Positions 7,743 through 17,584 are shown, counted from the first letter of the stretch. The stretch: DNA of 64,000 nt from G963664115 sp965216035 (GCA_965216035.1 CBDCFM010000020.1:124001-188000); one strand, 5' to 3'. A program made the numbers and translations. Notes: generated from the sequence alone by a model not told the origin.

Positions 7743-10136
7743 ATGAGATCTTTTACAATTGCAGGTATTTTATTGGGCGCGTTGACCCTACCCCTCGGTG
7801 CACAGGACTACGAAGCAGATCCCGGGCAGGGCGTTGCGCGGCTGAGCGTGGTCAATGGCGACGTGGTCGTACAACGGGGAGATTCCGGCGAATTCATTGC
7901 GGGCGAGCGGAACGCTCCCCTGGTCGCCCGCGACCACGTGACGACCGGCGACAATGCACGCGCTGAGATCCAGTTCGACTGGGCCAACATGATCCGCATG
8001 GCACCGAACAGCGAAATTCGGCTGGCCGAGCTGGAGGAGGGTAACTTCTTCATTCAGGTTGCAGATGGAACTACAACGTTCAGCGTGCTGCGAGACTCGA
8101 GTTCTCTCGTTGAGATCAGCACGCCGACTGTCTCCCTGCGCCCGCGTGACAATGGTGCATATCGCATCATGGTGCGCCCCGACGGATCGACGCAAATCAC
8201 CGTGCGTTCGGGCGAAGCCGAGATATACACCGCGGGCCGGACCGAAATCCTGACTGCCGGACGAACGATGGAAGTCAGTGGAAACCCCGCGGAGCCTGAA
8301 CTGGTTGCCTTGGCCGCTATCCCGCGCGACGAATGGGATCGGTGGAACGACGCGCGCGATAATGATCTGGAGCGGAGCGACAGCTACCGATACGTCAGTC
8401 GCGACATTTACGGTGCCGACGACCTGGCGGGTCATGGCCGCTGGGTCTACGATTCACCCTACGGCTGGGTCTGGGCTCCACGGGTCCCCGCGACCTGGAC
8501 ACCCTATCGAGCAGGCCGCTGGTCCTGGGTCAACCACTATGGCTGGACCTGGATCAGCAGTGATCCCTGGGGTTGGGCCCCGTATCACTACGGCCGTTGG
8601 TACAACGCGAATAGTCATGGCTGGGTCTGGTATCCCGGCGCGATCGGGTCTCGCCACCCTTGGCGGCCGGCGCTGGTGGCTTTCTTTGGATGGGGCTCGG
8701 GCGTGCGGGTGAACGTCGGCCTCACCTTCGGATTCAGAAACGTCGGATGGGTGCCCCTGGCGCCCTATGAAGTTTACAGGCCCTGGTACGGGCGCGGCCT
8801 CCGCACGCACGTTAACGTCAACAACATCACCGTTGTCAACAACATCAACATCGTCAAGAGGTATCGCAATGCTCGCTTCTACAGGGGTCGAAACGGTGTC
8901 ACGAGTGTGCCCACCGGAGACTTCGGGCGCAACCGAGTCACGGCGAACAACTTCGTCCGTGTCAGGGATCGCGACTTGAGCCGTACGGGAGAAATACGGG
9001 GTCGGATGCCGTTTGAGCCGTCGCGAGCGGGCCGGCAGTTTTCCGATCGGAGCGTCGCACCTCAAGCGATACCGCGGGGAAACACCGATGACAGGCAGTT
9101 CGTCAGCCGCCGCAGGCCGGGAGACACAGGTGACAGTGCAACCTCACCAAGAGGTGACGGAACAACGTCTCCGAGGGTCACGCGCGGGGGCCGAGGTGAA
9201 CCTGTCGTCTACCGGGGTTCCCGAGCGCCCGAGCGCGGCGCCGACTCGAACGACATCGTCACCGCGCCCAGCATCAGGGGCGGCAACAGTGCTCGGACCG
9301 ACTCCCGTTCCGAGCGCCGTGCCAACAGGCCTGTTGCACCGACGAATCCACAGGCTGTCGCTTCCCCACGGAGGACCCCGCAGCCGCGAACCGACCCTGG
9401 CAGGGTCGACAGGCGGCGAGTAGACAACAACGCAAACCGGCAGCGCGGCGCCGATTCCAACAGGGCTGCCACCGCGCCCAGCATCAGGGGCGGCGACAGC
9501 GCTCGGACCGACTCCCGTTCCGAGCGCCGTGCCAACACGCCCGTTGCACCGACGAATCCACAGGCTGTCGCTTCCCCACGGAGGACCCCGCGCCCGCGAA
9601 CCGACCCTGGCAGGGTCGACAGGCGGCGAATAGACAACAACCGAGCCCCCCAGCGGGGCGCCGATTCCAATAGGGCTGTCACCGCACCCAGCGTCAGCCG
9701 CGGCAACAATCCTATCGCACGGACGAACCCATCCCGGAACAGCGCGAGGCGGTCGCCGGAACGTAGCAACCCTCCGGCAGTTCAGAATCAAAACCGTGTG
9801 AGACGCGCACTCGCACCCCGGACACGGCCGGCACCGGAAATCCGCCGCGCGCCGGAAGCCCCTTCCCAGACGAGGCCATCAGCCGCACCTCAAATTAATC
9901 GGAGCAGTCAAACCCGCAACACACGCAATTCAAACATTGCCATCCGACGCGGCGGCCCCGGGAGCGGGGGAGAAGTCCGGTCCTCGCCCGGGCCCAGGCC
10001 GAGTGCACCCGCCATCAATCGCTCCACCCAGCGCGGTGCTGTTCGGGGAAATTCCGGGGCCCAGGGCCAGGCTCCTCGGAACATTGCGCGGCCAAGTCAG
10101 GGCAGCTCCAACGTCCGCAGCCGCGGCCGGCGTTAA
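7743..10136 (+). CDS. Secreted FecR-domain / DUF6600 protein with basic repeat tail
   Basis: The frame is open from 7581, but ATG 7743 follows an AGGAGAG site and begins a clean signal peptide (MRSFTIAGILLGALTLPLGA), giving 797 residues. The mature N-terminus carries a FecR-like beta region (~residues 25-150). Next comes a Trp/Tyr-rich DUF6600 region (~210-330) with repeated GW-W-P turns. A long Arg/Pro/Ser-rich tail follows, containing two perfect-length 70-residue repeats. FecR domains sense or assemble at the envelope; DUF6600 has no known function. The strongly basic tail could bind polyanions or peptidoglycan. The gene stands alone, divergent from the HTH/binding-domain regulator. Confidence 0.8.
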   Translation: MRSFTIAGILLGALTLPLGAQDYEADPGQGVARLSVVNGDVVVQRGDSGEFIAGERNAPLVARDHVTTGDNARAEIQFDWANMIRMAPNSEIRLAELEEGNFFIQVADGTTTFSVLRDSSSLVEISTPTVSLRPRDNGAYRIMVRPDGSTQITVRSGEAEIYTAGRTEILTAGRTMEVSGNPAEPELVALAAIPRDEWDRWNDARDNDLERSDSYRYVSRDIYGADDLAGHGRWVYDSPYGWVWAPRVPATWTPYRAGRWSWVNHYGWTWISSDPWGWAPYHYGRWYNANSHGWVWYPGAIGSRHPWRPALVAFFGWGSGVRVNVGLTFGFRNVGWVPLAPYEVYRPWYGRGLRTHVNVNNITVVNNINIVKRYRNARFYRGRNGVTSVPTGDFGRNRVTANNFVRVRDRDLSRTGEIRGRMPFEPSRAGRQFSDRSVAPQAIPRGNTDDRQFVSRRRPGDTGDSATSPRGDGTTSPRVTRGGRGEPVVYRGSRAPERGADSNDIVTAPSIRGGNSARTDSRSERRANRPVAPTNPQAVASPRRTPQPRTDPGRVDRRRVDNNANRQRGADSNRAATAPSIRGGDSARTDSRSERRANTPVAPTNPQAVASPRRTPRPRTDPGRVDRRRIDNNRAPQRGADSNRAVTAPSVSRGNNPIARTNPSRNSARRSPERSNPPAVQNQNRVRRALAPRTRPAPEIRRAPEAPSQTRPSAAPQINRSSQTRNTRNSNIAIRRGGPGSGGEVRSSPGPRPSAPAINRSTQRGAVRGNSGAQGQAPRNIARPSQGSSNVRSRGRR
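9234..9700 (+). repeat. 210-bp tandem repeat inside the FecR gene
   Basis: Two full 210-bp units (9234-9443, 9444-9653) and the start of a third encode 70-residue repeats that begin RGADSN and end near RVDRRR. The spacing is exactly 210 bases, so the frame is kept; the units differ at only a few codons. Confidence 0.9.
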
Positions 10137-10217
10137 CCCACCGACGGGCCGGGCCGGCAATGTCGCCCCACATGACTTCGATCCCAGGGGTGAAGATTTC
10201 ATCGTAGTCTCAGGCTA

Positions 10218-10517
10218 AGCAGCCCGTGGCAGAAGTCCCGAGGGCCGCGTTACGGCCAAACGGGGCCGGATTCTAGGAGGCGACGACGCGACAATGCTCT
10301 TTCATTGGGAGGAGTCGGCAACAACGAAGACGGCCACGTTTCGCCGTAACCCTACGGGCGCAGGGGGGCCACCGACGTATCAAACGGAGGCCGCAGGCGC
10401 CCCGCAGGCTGTGTCCCTCGTCGGTCACGATGAAAAGACATCGCTCCACTCCTCACTTCGCGCCTGCAACCCGAAGACCCCTGCGCGCGGCCCTCGGGAC
10501 TTCTGCCACGGGCTGCT
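10218..10517. mobile_element. MITE-like element, copy 1 (perfect 32-bp TIRs)
   Basis: A 300-bp non-coding element with terminal inverted repeats at 10218-10249 and 10486-10517 that match over all 32 bases. Ends read AGCAGCCCGTGGCAG. A second copy with the interior reversed lies at 44682-45008. There is no transposase and no obvious target duplication, so it would need to move in trans. Confidence 0.8.
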
Positions 10518-10968
10518 AAAGGACCTCGAATGGTATGTCCCCTCGAATCGACATCGTCCCGAACACGGGTGAAGATCTGACAGATCCGGCCGCACCGCCG
10601 GCTCGAGCCCGTCAAAGTTTCCCTCCCTCGTCAAGCCCTCGTCGGGTACCCATTCGCCATTAGGGCCGGAAGCTGGCAACAACCTTAATCTTGCCGATCC
10701 TCACGGTCCAGGGTGAGAGCGTAGATTTCACGACTCAAGATTTTCTGATACTTTTCTCTCTCATATCGTCGGCGCGTGGGATACAGAGCTGGGGCGTCGC
10801 GGGAAATCTTGGGCGCTGTTTCCCCACGTCTGGCGCCGCCGAAAACCGGAATCGTGCGAAGCCGGTATGCATCAGGCGGGCAGATTACGTGAATCTCACG
10901 GTTGAGTTGAGCGATCCGGCCCTGACCGGAGCATTGCCGCGAATGATTCCGACGACGTAGACAGACCG
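10518..10968. other. Intergenic, no supported gene
   Basis: ORFs on both strands are short, overlapping and without ribosome sites. It contains the upstream region of the patatin gene, whose ATG 10969 has only a weak purine tract before it. Confidence 0.4.
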
Positions 10969-13584
10969 ATGGAAGACTCACTCAAACGTGACATTGAGCA
11001 GGCCAACGACATACGCCGCGGCAAAGACCTCGACCCCAATGAGGCCTTCGAGATCGCGAAGCGCCTGGCGCGGAAGCAGCGCCTCGAAGCCGCCCGCCGC
11101 CTCGCGGATCACATTCGTAACGATCGACGCCTCGATGCCCTCATCGCAGTCGAGCTGCGCCAGAAGCTCGCCCTCTGGACATCGCAAAACCCGGATGCCC
11201 CCGACGATTCGAAGCACGACGACGCACTCAAGATTCTCGACTCGATCCGCGATGTGGGGGGGCAAGGGCTCGACCTGACGACAGACTCCGACACGCTGGG
11301 CATTGCAGGAGGAATCTGCAAGCGTCGCTGGAGGATCGACGGTCGACCGAGTACCCTCGAGGAGTCCCTGGGCTACTACCGGCGGGGTGTGGCGCAGGGA
11401 ATCCGGGCCGACAGGGGCTACACCGCCATCAACGCCGCGTACGTTCATGATGCCCTCGCGCGCCTGGAGGATCCCGTGGCGCAACTGCCGACCTCGGAGG
11501 CGGAAGCGCTCCGAGGGCAGATCCTCGAGGCGCTGCTTCCCATCGAAGGAGAGCCCAGCTACGAGGGCGGGCCCCCTTTGGCGGAAGAACGCTGGTTTCA
11601 CGAAACGATCGCCGAGGCCTATTTCGGACTGGGAGACTACGTTGCGGCGACCGAGCGCCTGAAGCGCGTCGGGCGGGAAGAAGGGGCGCCCTGGGAAGTC
11701 GAGACGACGGCACGCCAGTTTGCGCAACTCGCCCACCTCTACGACCCCGGGGCGCGGTCCAGTGAAGCCTTCCACCGTTCCAAATCCTGGAAGGTGCTGC
11801 GGGACGCCTTCGGCGACGACACCACCCATGGAGCGCGCTCCCTCTTCGGCGGAAATCTGGGCTTGTCGCTTTCGGGAGGAGGATTCCGGGCCTCCTTCTA
11901 CCACATCGGCGTCCTGGCCGCGCTGGCCGAGCTCGACATGCTGCGCCACATCCAGGTGATCTCCTGCGTTTCCGGCGGATCCATCCTGGGTGCGCACTAT
12001 TACCTGGAAGTGAGAAACCTGCTGCAGACGAAGGCGGATGCGGACATTCGGCGCGAGGACTACATCAAACTGGTCGAGCGCCTGGGGACGCAATTTCTCG
12101 AGGGCGTCGAGAAGAACATCCGGACGCGGGTGGCGGGCAGCGTCGGCGGTAATCTGCGCATGATGTTCCAGCCGGGCTACACGCGCACCAACCGGCTCGG
12201 CGAGCTCTATGAGAAGCATCTGTACTCCCGGGTCGACGATGCGGATGCCCAGGGCCATCGGGAGCGGCGACTCCGGAAGCTCAGAATCCACCCCCTCGGC
12301 GACGAGGACTGCAACCCCAAATACGACAACTGGAAGCGATCGAACAAGCTGCCGATTCTAATTCTGAATGCGACCACGGTGAACACCGGGCACAACTGGC
12401 AGTTCACGGCGAGCTGGATGGGAGAGCCGCCCTCGCAGATCGAGAGCCGCCGGGTCGACGGCAACTATCGACTGCGCCGCATGTACTACCATGAGGCGCC
12501 CCTCAAGCACCAGGACGTGACGATCGGACAGGCGGCGGCCGCCTCCTCCTGTGTGCCTGGCCTCTTTACGCCGATCGAGTTTCAGGGCCTTTACGAGGGG
12601 ATCACGGTACGGCTGATCGACGGGGGAGTACATGACAATCAGGGTGTCTTTGGACTGCTCGACCAGAACTGTACCGTCGTCCTGGTGAGCGACGCGAGCG
12701 GTCAGATGTCGGCCCTGGATCGGCCGAGCGACGGCACCGTGGGCGTCCTTCTGCGCTCCAACAGCATCAGCATGGCGCGCGTGAGGACGGCGGAGTATCG
12801 GGAGCTCGACGCGCGGCGTCGCTCAGGGCGCCTCAAGGGCCTTCTCTTCCTCCATCTGAAGGAAGGGCTCGACGTCCTGGATCGCGACTGGATTGGCTGC
12901 GACAACCCCAAGCAACTTTCCACAGAGAATCTGGAGGCTTACGGCCAGGCTCTGGCGCCCTACGGAATCCAGAAGTCCGTCCAGGAGAAGATTGCGGCGA
13001 TCCGGACCGACCTCGATTCCTTCAGCGAGGCTGAGGCATTTTTGCTGATGACCAGCGGCTACAGGATGACGCGCGCACGCTTCACCGACGAGATCGAAGG
13101 TTTTCCCACCAACGAGGAGATCCACAGGTGGCGCTTCCTGGACGCGGAGCCTGCGATTCGGCGCAGCAACGACCCCGAGGCGAGCCGGTTCGCAACACTC
13201 CTGGACGTGGCGAGCCAGAACGCATTCAAGATCTTTCTCCTCGCAACACCCCTCAAGGTGCTGGCCGGCGTGGGGTTGTTCGTCGTAGTCGTCGGCCTCG
13301 GCGCAGCCGTCTACTACTGGCATGCCGCGCCCTTCTTCAGCGTGCGAGGATTGACCGTGGCGGTGGCGGCGGGTGCTCTCGCATTCGGGGCAGGCCATCT
13401 GGGGCTCCGCCTGATCGTTCGTGCGATCGAGTACCGGAAAACGGTCCACCAGATCGCGTTCGGCGCCGGGCTCAGTCTTGTCGGTGCGATCGTCGCCCGG
13501 ATCCATTTGCACCTGTTCGACCGGTGGTTCCTGGCCAAGGGGCGGGTTCCAAAGAAGGAAGTATCGTCGAGCTCAAGCGACTGA
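10969..13584 (+). CDS. TPR-S domain / patatin-like phospholipase / membrane protein
   Basis: An 871-residue three-part protein. Residues ~1-270 are helical with marks of the TPR-S (TRAFs-binding/DUF4071-like) sensor domain: DTLGIAGGICKRRW at ~108-121, GYTAINAAYVHDAL at ~150, IAEAYFGLGDYVAA at ~214. Residues ~295-650 are a patatin-like hydrolase with an oxyanion loop GGGFRA (303-308), nucleophile in CVSGGS (Ser335) and catalytic Asp551 in DGGVHDNQG. Residues ~745-835 hold two or three membrane helices. Patatins cleave membrane lipids. TPR-S domains are known from predicted bacterial conflict systems, where they are thought to sense a signal and switch an effector. No partner gene is adjacent, so a stand-alone membrane-attack or signalling role is inferred. 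Confidence 0.85.
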   Translation: MEDSLKRDIEQANDIRRGKDLDPNEAFEIAKRLARKQRLEAARRLADHIRNDRRLDALIAVELRQKLALWTSQNPDAPDDSKHDDALKILDSIRDVGGQGLDLTTDSDTLGIAGGICKRRWRIDGRPSTLEESLGYYRRGVAQGIRADRGYTAINAAYVHDALARLEDPVAQLPTSEAEALRGQILEALLPIEGEPSYEGGPPLAEERWFHETIAEAYFGLGDYVAATERLKRVGREEGAPWEVETTARQFAQLAHLYDPGARSSEAFHRSKSWKVLRDAFGDDTTHGARSLFGGNLGLSLSGGGFRASFYHIGVLAALAELDMLRHIQVISCVSGGSILGAHYYLEVRNLLQTKADADIRREDYIKLVERLGTQFLEGVEKNIRTRVAGSVGGNLRMMFQPGYTRTNRLGELYEKHLYSRVDDADAQGHRERRLRKLRIHPLGDEDCNPKYDNWKRSNKLPILILNATTVNTGHNWQFTASWMGEPPSQIESRRVDGNYRLRRMYYHEAPLKHQDVTIGQAAAASSCVPGLFTPIEFQGLYEGITVRLIDGGVHDNQGVFGLLDQNCTVVLVSDASGQMSALDRPSDGTVGVLLRSNSISMARVRTAEYRELDARRRSGRLKGLLFLHLKEGLDVLDRDWIGCDNPKQLSTENLEAYGQALAPYGIQKSVQEKIAAIRTDLDSFSEAEAFLLMTSGYRMTRARFTDEIEGFPTNEEIHRWRFLDAEPAIRRSNDPEASRFATLLDVASQNAFKIFLLATPLKVLAGVGLFVVVVGLGAAVYYWHAAPFFSVRGLTVAVAAGALAFGAGHLGLRLIVRAIEYRKTVHQIAFGAGLSLVGAIVARIHLHLFDRWFLAKGRVPKKEVSSSSSD

Positions 13585-13766
13585 TGACGGACGGGCCGGA
13601 GGCTTCCCTTCGAGGTATCGTCAACTCAACATATCTTGGGTGGCGTTCTCGCTACACTTTAGTGATGCTAGGTTTTTGATTCGTGCTCTTGGCTCAAGCA
13701 GAATCCGTCCTCGAAACGGTCGGATCCCGCCTCAACGTGCCCGTCGGGCGCGGGCCCCAAATATCT

Positions 13767-15047
13767 TCAATTGGCGACTACTTTAGACCGACGCACGTAG
13801 CGGAACTTCTTCGACTTGGCCAGCTTGGCGTAAGAGCCGAAGCGCTGGTCGGAGTCTTCGACGGAATCGAGAGGAGTCAACGTATCATCATCAGCGTCGT
13901 CAGCGTATACGTTCAGCAATTCGTAGTTCGTCTTCCGTTGGGCGGGGATGCGCCCTGCATCGCGAATCAGACGGCGGAGTTCTCTGGGTTGGACAAGCTG
14001 GCCGTATTGCGCGCCGGCCGAGGTGGAAATACTCTCGTTCATAAGCGTCCCACCCACGTCGTTCGCCCCCGCTGCCAGCAGGTATTGTGCAAGCCGGGGT
14101 CCCTCCTTCACCCATGATGACTGAAGGTTGGGTATGGACACGCCCAGCATGATCCGGGCGAGGGCATGCAGTTTGACCACCTCGACCCCGCTCGGGCCGG
14201 GACGCATGTTCTTATGCAGCCGATGCTGATACATCGGAGCTTCCTGGGATATCATCGAGAGAGGCACGAACTCTGTGATTCCACCCGTGTCGTGCTGGAT
14301 TTCCCGCAGCAACTCCATGTGTTTCACCCAATGAATCGGCGTTTCAATATGGCCGTACATGATCGTTGAGGTCGTGGGAATATCGAGGCTGTGGGCCGTC
14401 GTGATGACCTCGATCCACTCCTTTACTGTAATTCGACCCGGAGAAATGACGTCACGCACTTGCTGGTCGAGAATTTCTGCCGATGTACCGGGAAGCGATC
14501 CCAGTCCCGCGTCTTTGAGAGCCTTGAGGTAGTCTTCGATCGAGGTACCGGAACGTGTCGCGCCGTAGAGCACTTCTTCGGGTGAAAACGCGTGTATGTG
14601 GACATCCGGAACCGCTTTCTTGACCTCGCGCGTCAGGTCCACATAGAGGTTCCCATCCATATCCGGCGGCATGCCCGCTTGCATGCACACTTCGGTCGCA
14701 CCCATATCCACGGCTTCGACGGTTCGCCGAATAATTTCCTCGAAAGTTAGAAGGTATCCCTCTTCGTTGCGGTAGGTGCGGCTGAAGGCGCAGAAACCAC
14801 AGTGTTTCACGCACACGTTGGTGAAGTTAATATTGCGATTGATGACGTAGGTGACCATATCGCCAACCTGAATCTGCCGCAACCGGTCAGCTGCAAAGAC
14901 GGTTGCGTGAAATTCTGCTCCCTGGGTTTCGCACAACTGGAGCGCTTCGGACCCGGCAATCTCTTCACCCTCAAGGGCCCGTGAAAGAATCCTGTGTATG
15001 TTCGGATCGATGTTGCCCGGCAAGGAAGGAGGCGTGTCGCGTGTCAT
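13767..15047 (-). CDS. cofH: FO synthase subunit 2 (radical SAM)
   Basis: CofH, with CofG, makes the deazaflavin FO, the chromophore of coenzyme F420, from tyrosine and the pyrimidine precursor shared with riboflavin synthesis. The radical-SAM cluster motif is C79-x3-C83-x2-C86 (CVKHCGFC), followed by AFSRTY and later STIMYGHIET and LAAGANDVGGTLMNE, all typical of CofH. The frame is open from 15092, but GAGGAA lies just before ATG 15047 (426 aa). It lies 77 bases downstream of cofG, probably in one transcript. cofC, cofD and cofE are not in the window. Confidence 0.95.
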   Translation of the reverse strand: MTRDTPPSLPGNIDPNIHRILSRALEGEEIAGSEALQLCETQGAEFHATVFAADRLRQIQVGDMVTYVINRNINFTNVCVKHCGFCAFSRTYRNEEGYLLTFEEIIRRTVEAVDMGATEVCMQAGMPPDMDGNLYVDLTREVKKAVPDVHIHAFSPEEVLYGATRSGTSIEDYLKALKDAGLGSLPGTSAEILDQQVRDVISPGRITVKEWIEVITTAHSLDIPTTSTIMYGHIETPIHWVKHMELLREIQHDTGGITEFVPLSMISQEAPMYQHRLHKNMRPGPSGVEVVKLHALARIMLGVSIPNLQSSWVKEGPRLAQYLLAAGANDVGGTLMNESISTSAGAQYGQLVQPRELRRLIRDAGRIPAQRKTNYELLNVYADDADDDTLTPLDSVEDSDQRFGSYAKLAKSKKFRYVRRSKVVAN

Positions 15048-15124
15048 GGTGTTCCTCGTTTCAGGACCGGCTCCGAAAGCGGCGGTTATCACCCCGTTTC
15101 CGAAATGTCAGGCCTGTTGCCATC

Positions 15125-16276
15125 CTATGCGATTGCGGCCTGAAGTTCCGAAACGATCGGCTCCAGTCGGGGTGGGAGAAAACCCGGGCGCTCGATGTAT
15201 TCATCGTAAATGGCCAGTCGCTCGCACAATGTAAAGCCCTCCTGCCGACAGGTTTCCCCAAGCGTATCGATGTGGGGCCAGGCTGCTTCGGGGTTGACAT
15301 AATCCTCGGTTACCGGCGAGATCCCTCCCCAGTCATTAATACCCGCGCGGAGCAGAAGCCTGTGCTCATCGGGATTGAGATTCGGCGGCACCTGGATGTT
15401 CATGTCCCCACCCAGGAGCAGGCGCCCCACTGCAACAGTTCTGGCGATCTCAACAGCATCCGGCTCGGGAAACTCCGCCATGCGCGTGTCAGCCTTGGCG
15501 CGGAAATTCTGGATAATAACTTCCTGGATATGACCATACGTCTCGTGGAGGCCGCGAATGGCAATCAGACTGTCGATAATTTCGTCGCGGGTTTCGCCAA
15601 TCCCGATCAGAATTCCCGTCGTAAAGGCGATCGATAACTCTCCCGCCTCACGCAGCATGCGCAGACGCACTTCAGGGTGCTTGTCCGGTGCTGAAAAGTG
15701 GGGCATGCCTTTCATCGACAGCCTCGGACTGACCGTCTCAAGCATCAAGCCGAGACTGGCGTTCACCGGTTTCAGCAGCTTCATCTCGTCGTAACTGAGC
15801 ACACCTGCATTCGTGTGCGGCAAGAACCCCCGCTCAGCTGCCATTTCACAGGCCTGAGAGACGTATTCGGCAGTCGTCTGGTGCCCAAAACTGGCCAGGG
15901 TTTCACGATAGTGCGGGTAGGCCGCCTCTGGTTTGTCGCCCAGACACATCAGGGCTTCCTTGCAACCCTGCGTACTCCCCAACTCGAGCGTATGACGTAT
16001 ATCACGCGGCGTCATCGTCCATTCATCCGGATCGGTCGGATCTTTCCGGAAGGTGCAGTAGGAGCAACGGTCTCGGCATAGGTTCGTAACGGGGAGAAAT
16101 ACCTTTCTCGAATAGGTCACCCCCCTGCCCTTCGACCGATCGCGCAGCTGGCCTGCCGCCTCGATGACGGAGTCCACTTCAGAGGCTCTGCAATGAATCA
16201 GACGGGACCCCTCTTCAGGCGAAAGGGATTCCCCGGCTAACGCCCTGTCCAGAATGGCTTGGATCGGTAGAGGCAT
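15125..16276 (-). CDS. cofG: FO synthase subunit 1 (radical SAM)
   Basis: CofG catalyses the second radical-SAM step of FO formation, closing the deazaflavin ring. The 383-residue product has the C67-x3-C71-x2-C74 motif (CRDRCSYC), TFRKDP, GCKEALMCLGDKPE, and the C-terminal GINDWGGISPVTEDYVNPE typical of CofG. It precedes cofH on the minus strand. The split cofG/cofH layout differs from the fused FbiC of actinobacteria. With the LLM-family oxidoreductase 2 kb away, it indicates that this organism makes and uses F420. Confidence 0.95.
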   Translation of the reverse strand: MPLPIQAILDRALAGESLSPEEGSRLIHCRASEVDSVIEAAGQLRDRSKGRGVTYSRKVFLPVTNLCRDRCSYCTFRKDPTDPDEWTMTPRDIRHTLELGSTQGCKEALMCLGDKPEAAYPHYRETLASFGHQTTAEYVSQACEMAAERGFLPHTNAGVLSYDEMKLLKPVNASLGLMLETVSPRLSMKGMPHFSAPDKHPEVRLRMLREAGELSIAFTTGILIGIGETRDEIIDSLIAIRGLHETYGHIQEVIIQNFRAKADTRMAEFPEPDAVEIARTVAVGRLLLGGDMNIQVPPNLNPDEHRLLLRAGINDWGGISPVTEDYVNPEAAWPHIDTLGETCRQEGFTLCERLAIYDEYIERPGFLPPRLEPIVSELQAAIA

Positions 16277-16375
16277 CCCAAGAGTTTACACCGGAACGTC
16301 GTGGGCACCATAGCGGCCGCAATGTGTCTGACTGCGGACCGGATAAGCCTCGCTCCCACCATCATGCTTCCCTAT

Positions 16376-16470
16376 AGGACCCGCACCCATCCCCCGTGCG
16401 GGTGATCAACGAGGCGGAAGCCGAGGCGATAGTCTAAGGAAAATAATCGGATCGGTAGGCAAGTCACCCG
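16376..16470. repeat. Intergenic GC-hairpin repeat, copy 1
   Basis: A CCCGCAC...GTGCGGG stem (about 16380-16403) is followed by AACGAGGCGG.AGCCGAGGCG and a tail with AATAATCGGATC. It belongs to the dispersed family also seen near 26.8, 27.7, 30.6, 33.3, 55.3 and 58.1 kb. It sits beyond the 3' end of the MeaB-type gene and before cofG. Confidence 0.75.
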
Positions 16471-16550
16471 ACGAACGGCTCACCGTTAACATATGCCTGT
16501 TCTCGCAATCCTGTCGGGCACCCCAGTGTCTCGTTTCCGACGAACCTGTC

Positions 16551-17504
16551 TTACAGCTTTCCAAACGTGGAGTGACCCACGATCTTCTCCACTATTGAAT
16601 AGGGGTCCTGCTTACGCTCTGCAATCTCTCCGATAATCCGATCGAGCTCTCCGTCCGCAAAGACGTCATCGAGGACGGCGCCGAGCAGCCGTACCTGCAA
16701 TTGGGTCATCAGCCGCTGCCGGGCTGCGGCGCACTTCTTCTGGGCCCGAATATTCGAATCCTCGACAAACTGCCAGCACGCGTCAATTCTTTCGACGAGT
16801 TCGGCTATGCCCTCACCCTTAGTCGCCACAGTTTTGACGATCGGTGGATCCCAGCCGTCCGCACGATGTGCCAGCGAAAGCATGGCAGTGATCGCACTCT
16901 CCATTTTTTCGGCTCCGGGACGGTCGGCTTTGTTGATCACGAAGATGTCCCCGATTTCCATAATGCCGGCCTTGATCGCCTGAATGTCATCCCCCATTCC
17001 GGGAACCAGGACCACGACGGAAACGTCGGCCAGCTTTACGATCTCAATCTCATCCTGACCTACACCCACTGTTTCGACGATAATCGGGTCGCGCCCGGCG
17101 GCGTCCATGACGGTAACCACGTCCGCCGTCGTCGCCGCCAAACCGCCCAGATTGCCGCGCGTTGCCATGCTTCTAATGTAGATATTGGGATCGACACCCA
17201 GTGTCTGCATTCGAATGCGGTCACCAAGAATCGCGCCGCCTGTGAACGGGCTGCTCGGATCCACAGCGACGATACCAATTCTTTCATCTCTCTGCCGACA
17301 GTCCAGGGCGAGCCGGTCGACGAGCGAACTCTTGCCCGCCCCCGGAGGGCCAGTCACACCGAGAATTCTGGACTGACCACTCTTGGGAAACAGTTGCTGA
17401 AGAATCTCCAGGCTATCGGGCGAACGATTTTCGACCCGCGTGATCACGCGGGCCAAAGCGCGTGTCTCGCCCTCTAAGAGACCCGATATGAGGTCTTGAA
17501 CCAC
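16551..17504 (-). CDS. MeaB/ArgK-family G3E GTPase (paralogue 1)
   Basis: A 317-residue P-loop GTPase: Walker A GPPGAGKS at 52-59, AVDPSSPFTGGAILGDRIRM (the MeaB signature), VETVGVGQDE switch region and NKAD base-recognition motif. MeaB proteins chaperone adenosylcobalamin mutases by gating cofactor loading and protecting the radical enzyme. A second paralogue lies inside the mutase operon at 25390. This copy stands alone, divergent from a thioesterase, so it may serve another B12 mutase (for example an isobutyryl- or ethylmalonyl-type enzyme) located elsewhere. That specificity is inference; the family call is firm. Confidence 0.9.
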   Translation of the reverse strand: MVQDLISGLLEGETRALARVITRVENRSPDSLEILQQLFPKSGQSRILGVTGPPGAGKSSLVDRLALDCRQRDERIGIVAVDPSSPFTGGAILGDRIRMQTLGVDPNIYIRSMATRGNLGGLAATTADVVTVMDAAGRDPIIVETVGVGQDEIEIVKLADVSVVVLVPGMGDDIQAIKAGIMEIGDIFVINKADRPGAEKMESAITAMLSLAHRADGWDPPIVKTVATKGEGIAELVERIDACWQFVEDSNIRAQKKCAAARQRLMTQLQVRLLGAVLDDVFADGELDRIIGEIAERKQDPYSIVEKIVGHSTFGKL

Positions 17505-17584
17505 TAGCGACTTCGATTGTTAAAGGAAGGTAGCTGACCGTTGATTTCCACGGATCGCATTGTATCGCATAGAATACGGCTCCT

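Noticed and set aside
9234..9700. CRISPR-like array
   Set aside because: Units are 210 bp, contiguous and in frame within a gene; there are no spacers and no cas genes in the window.
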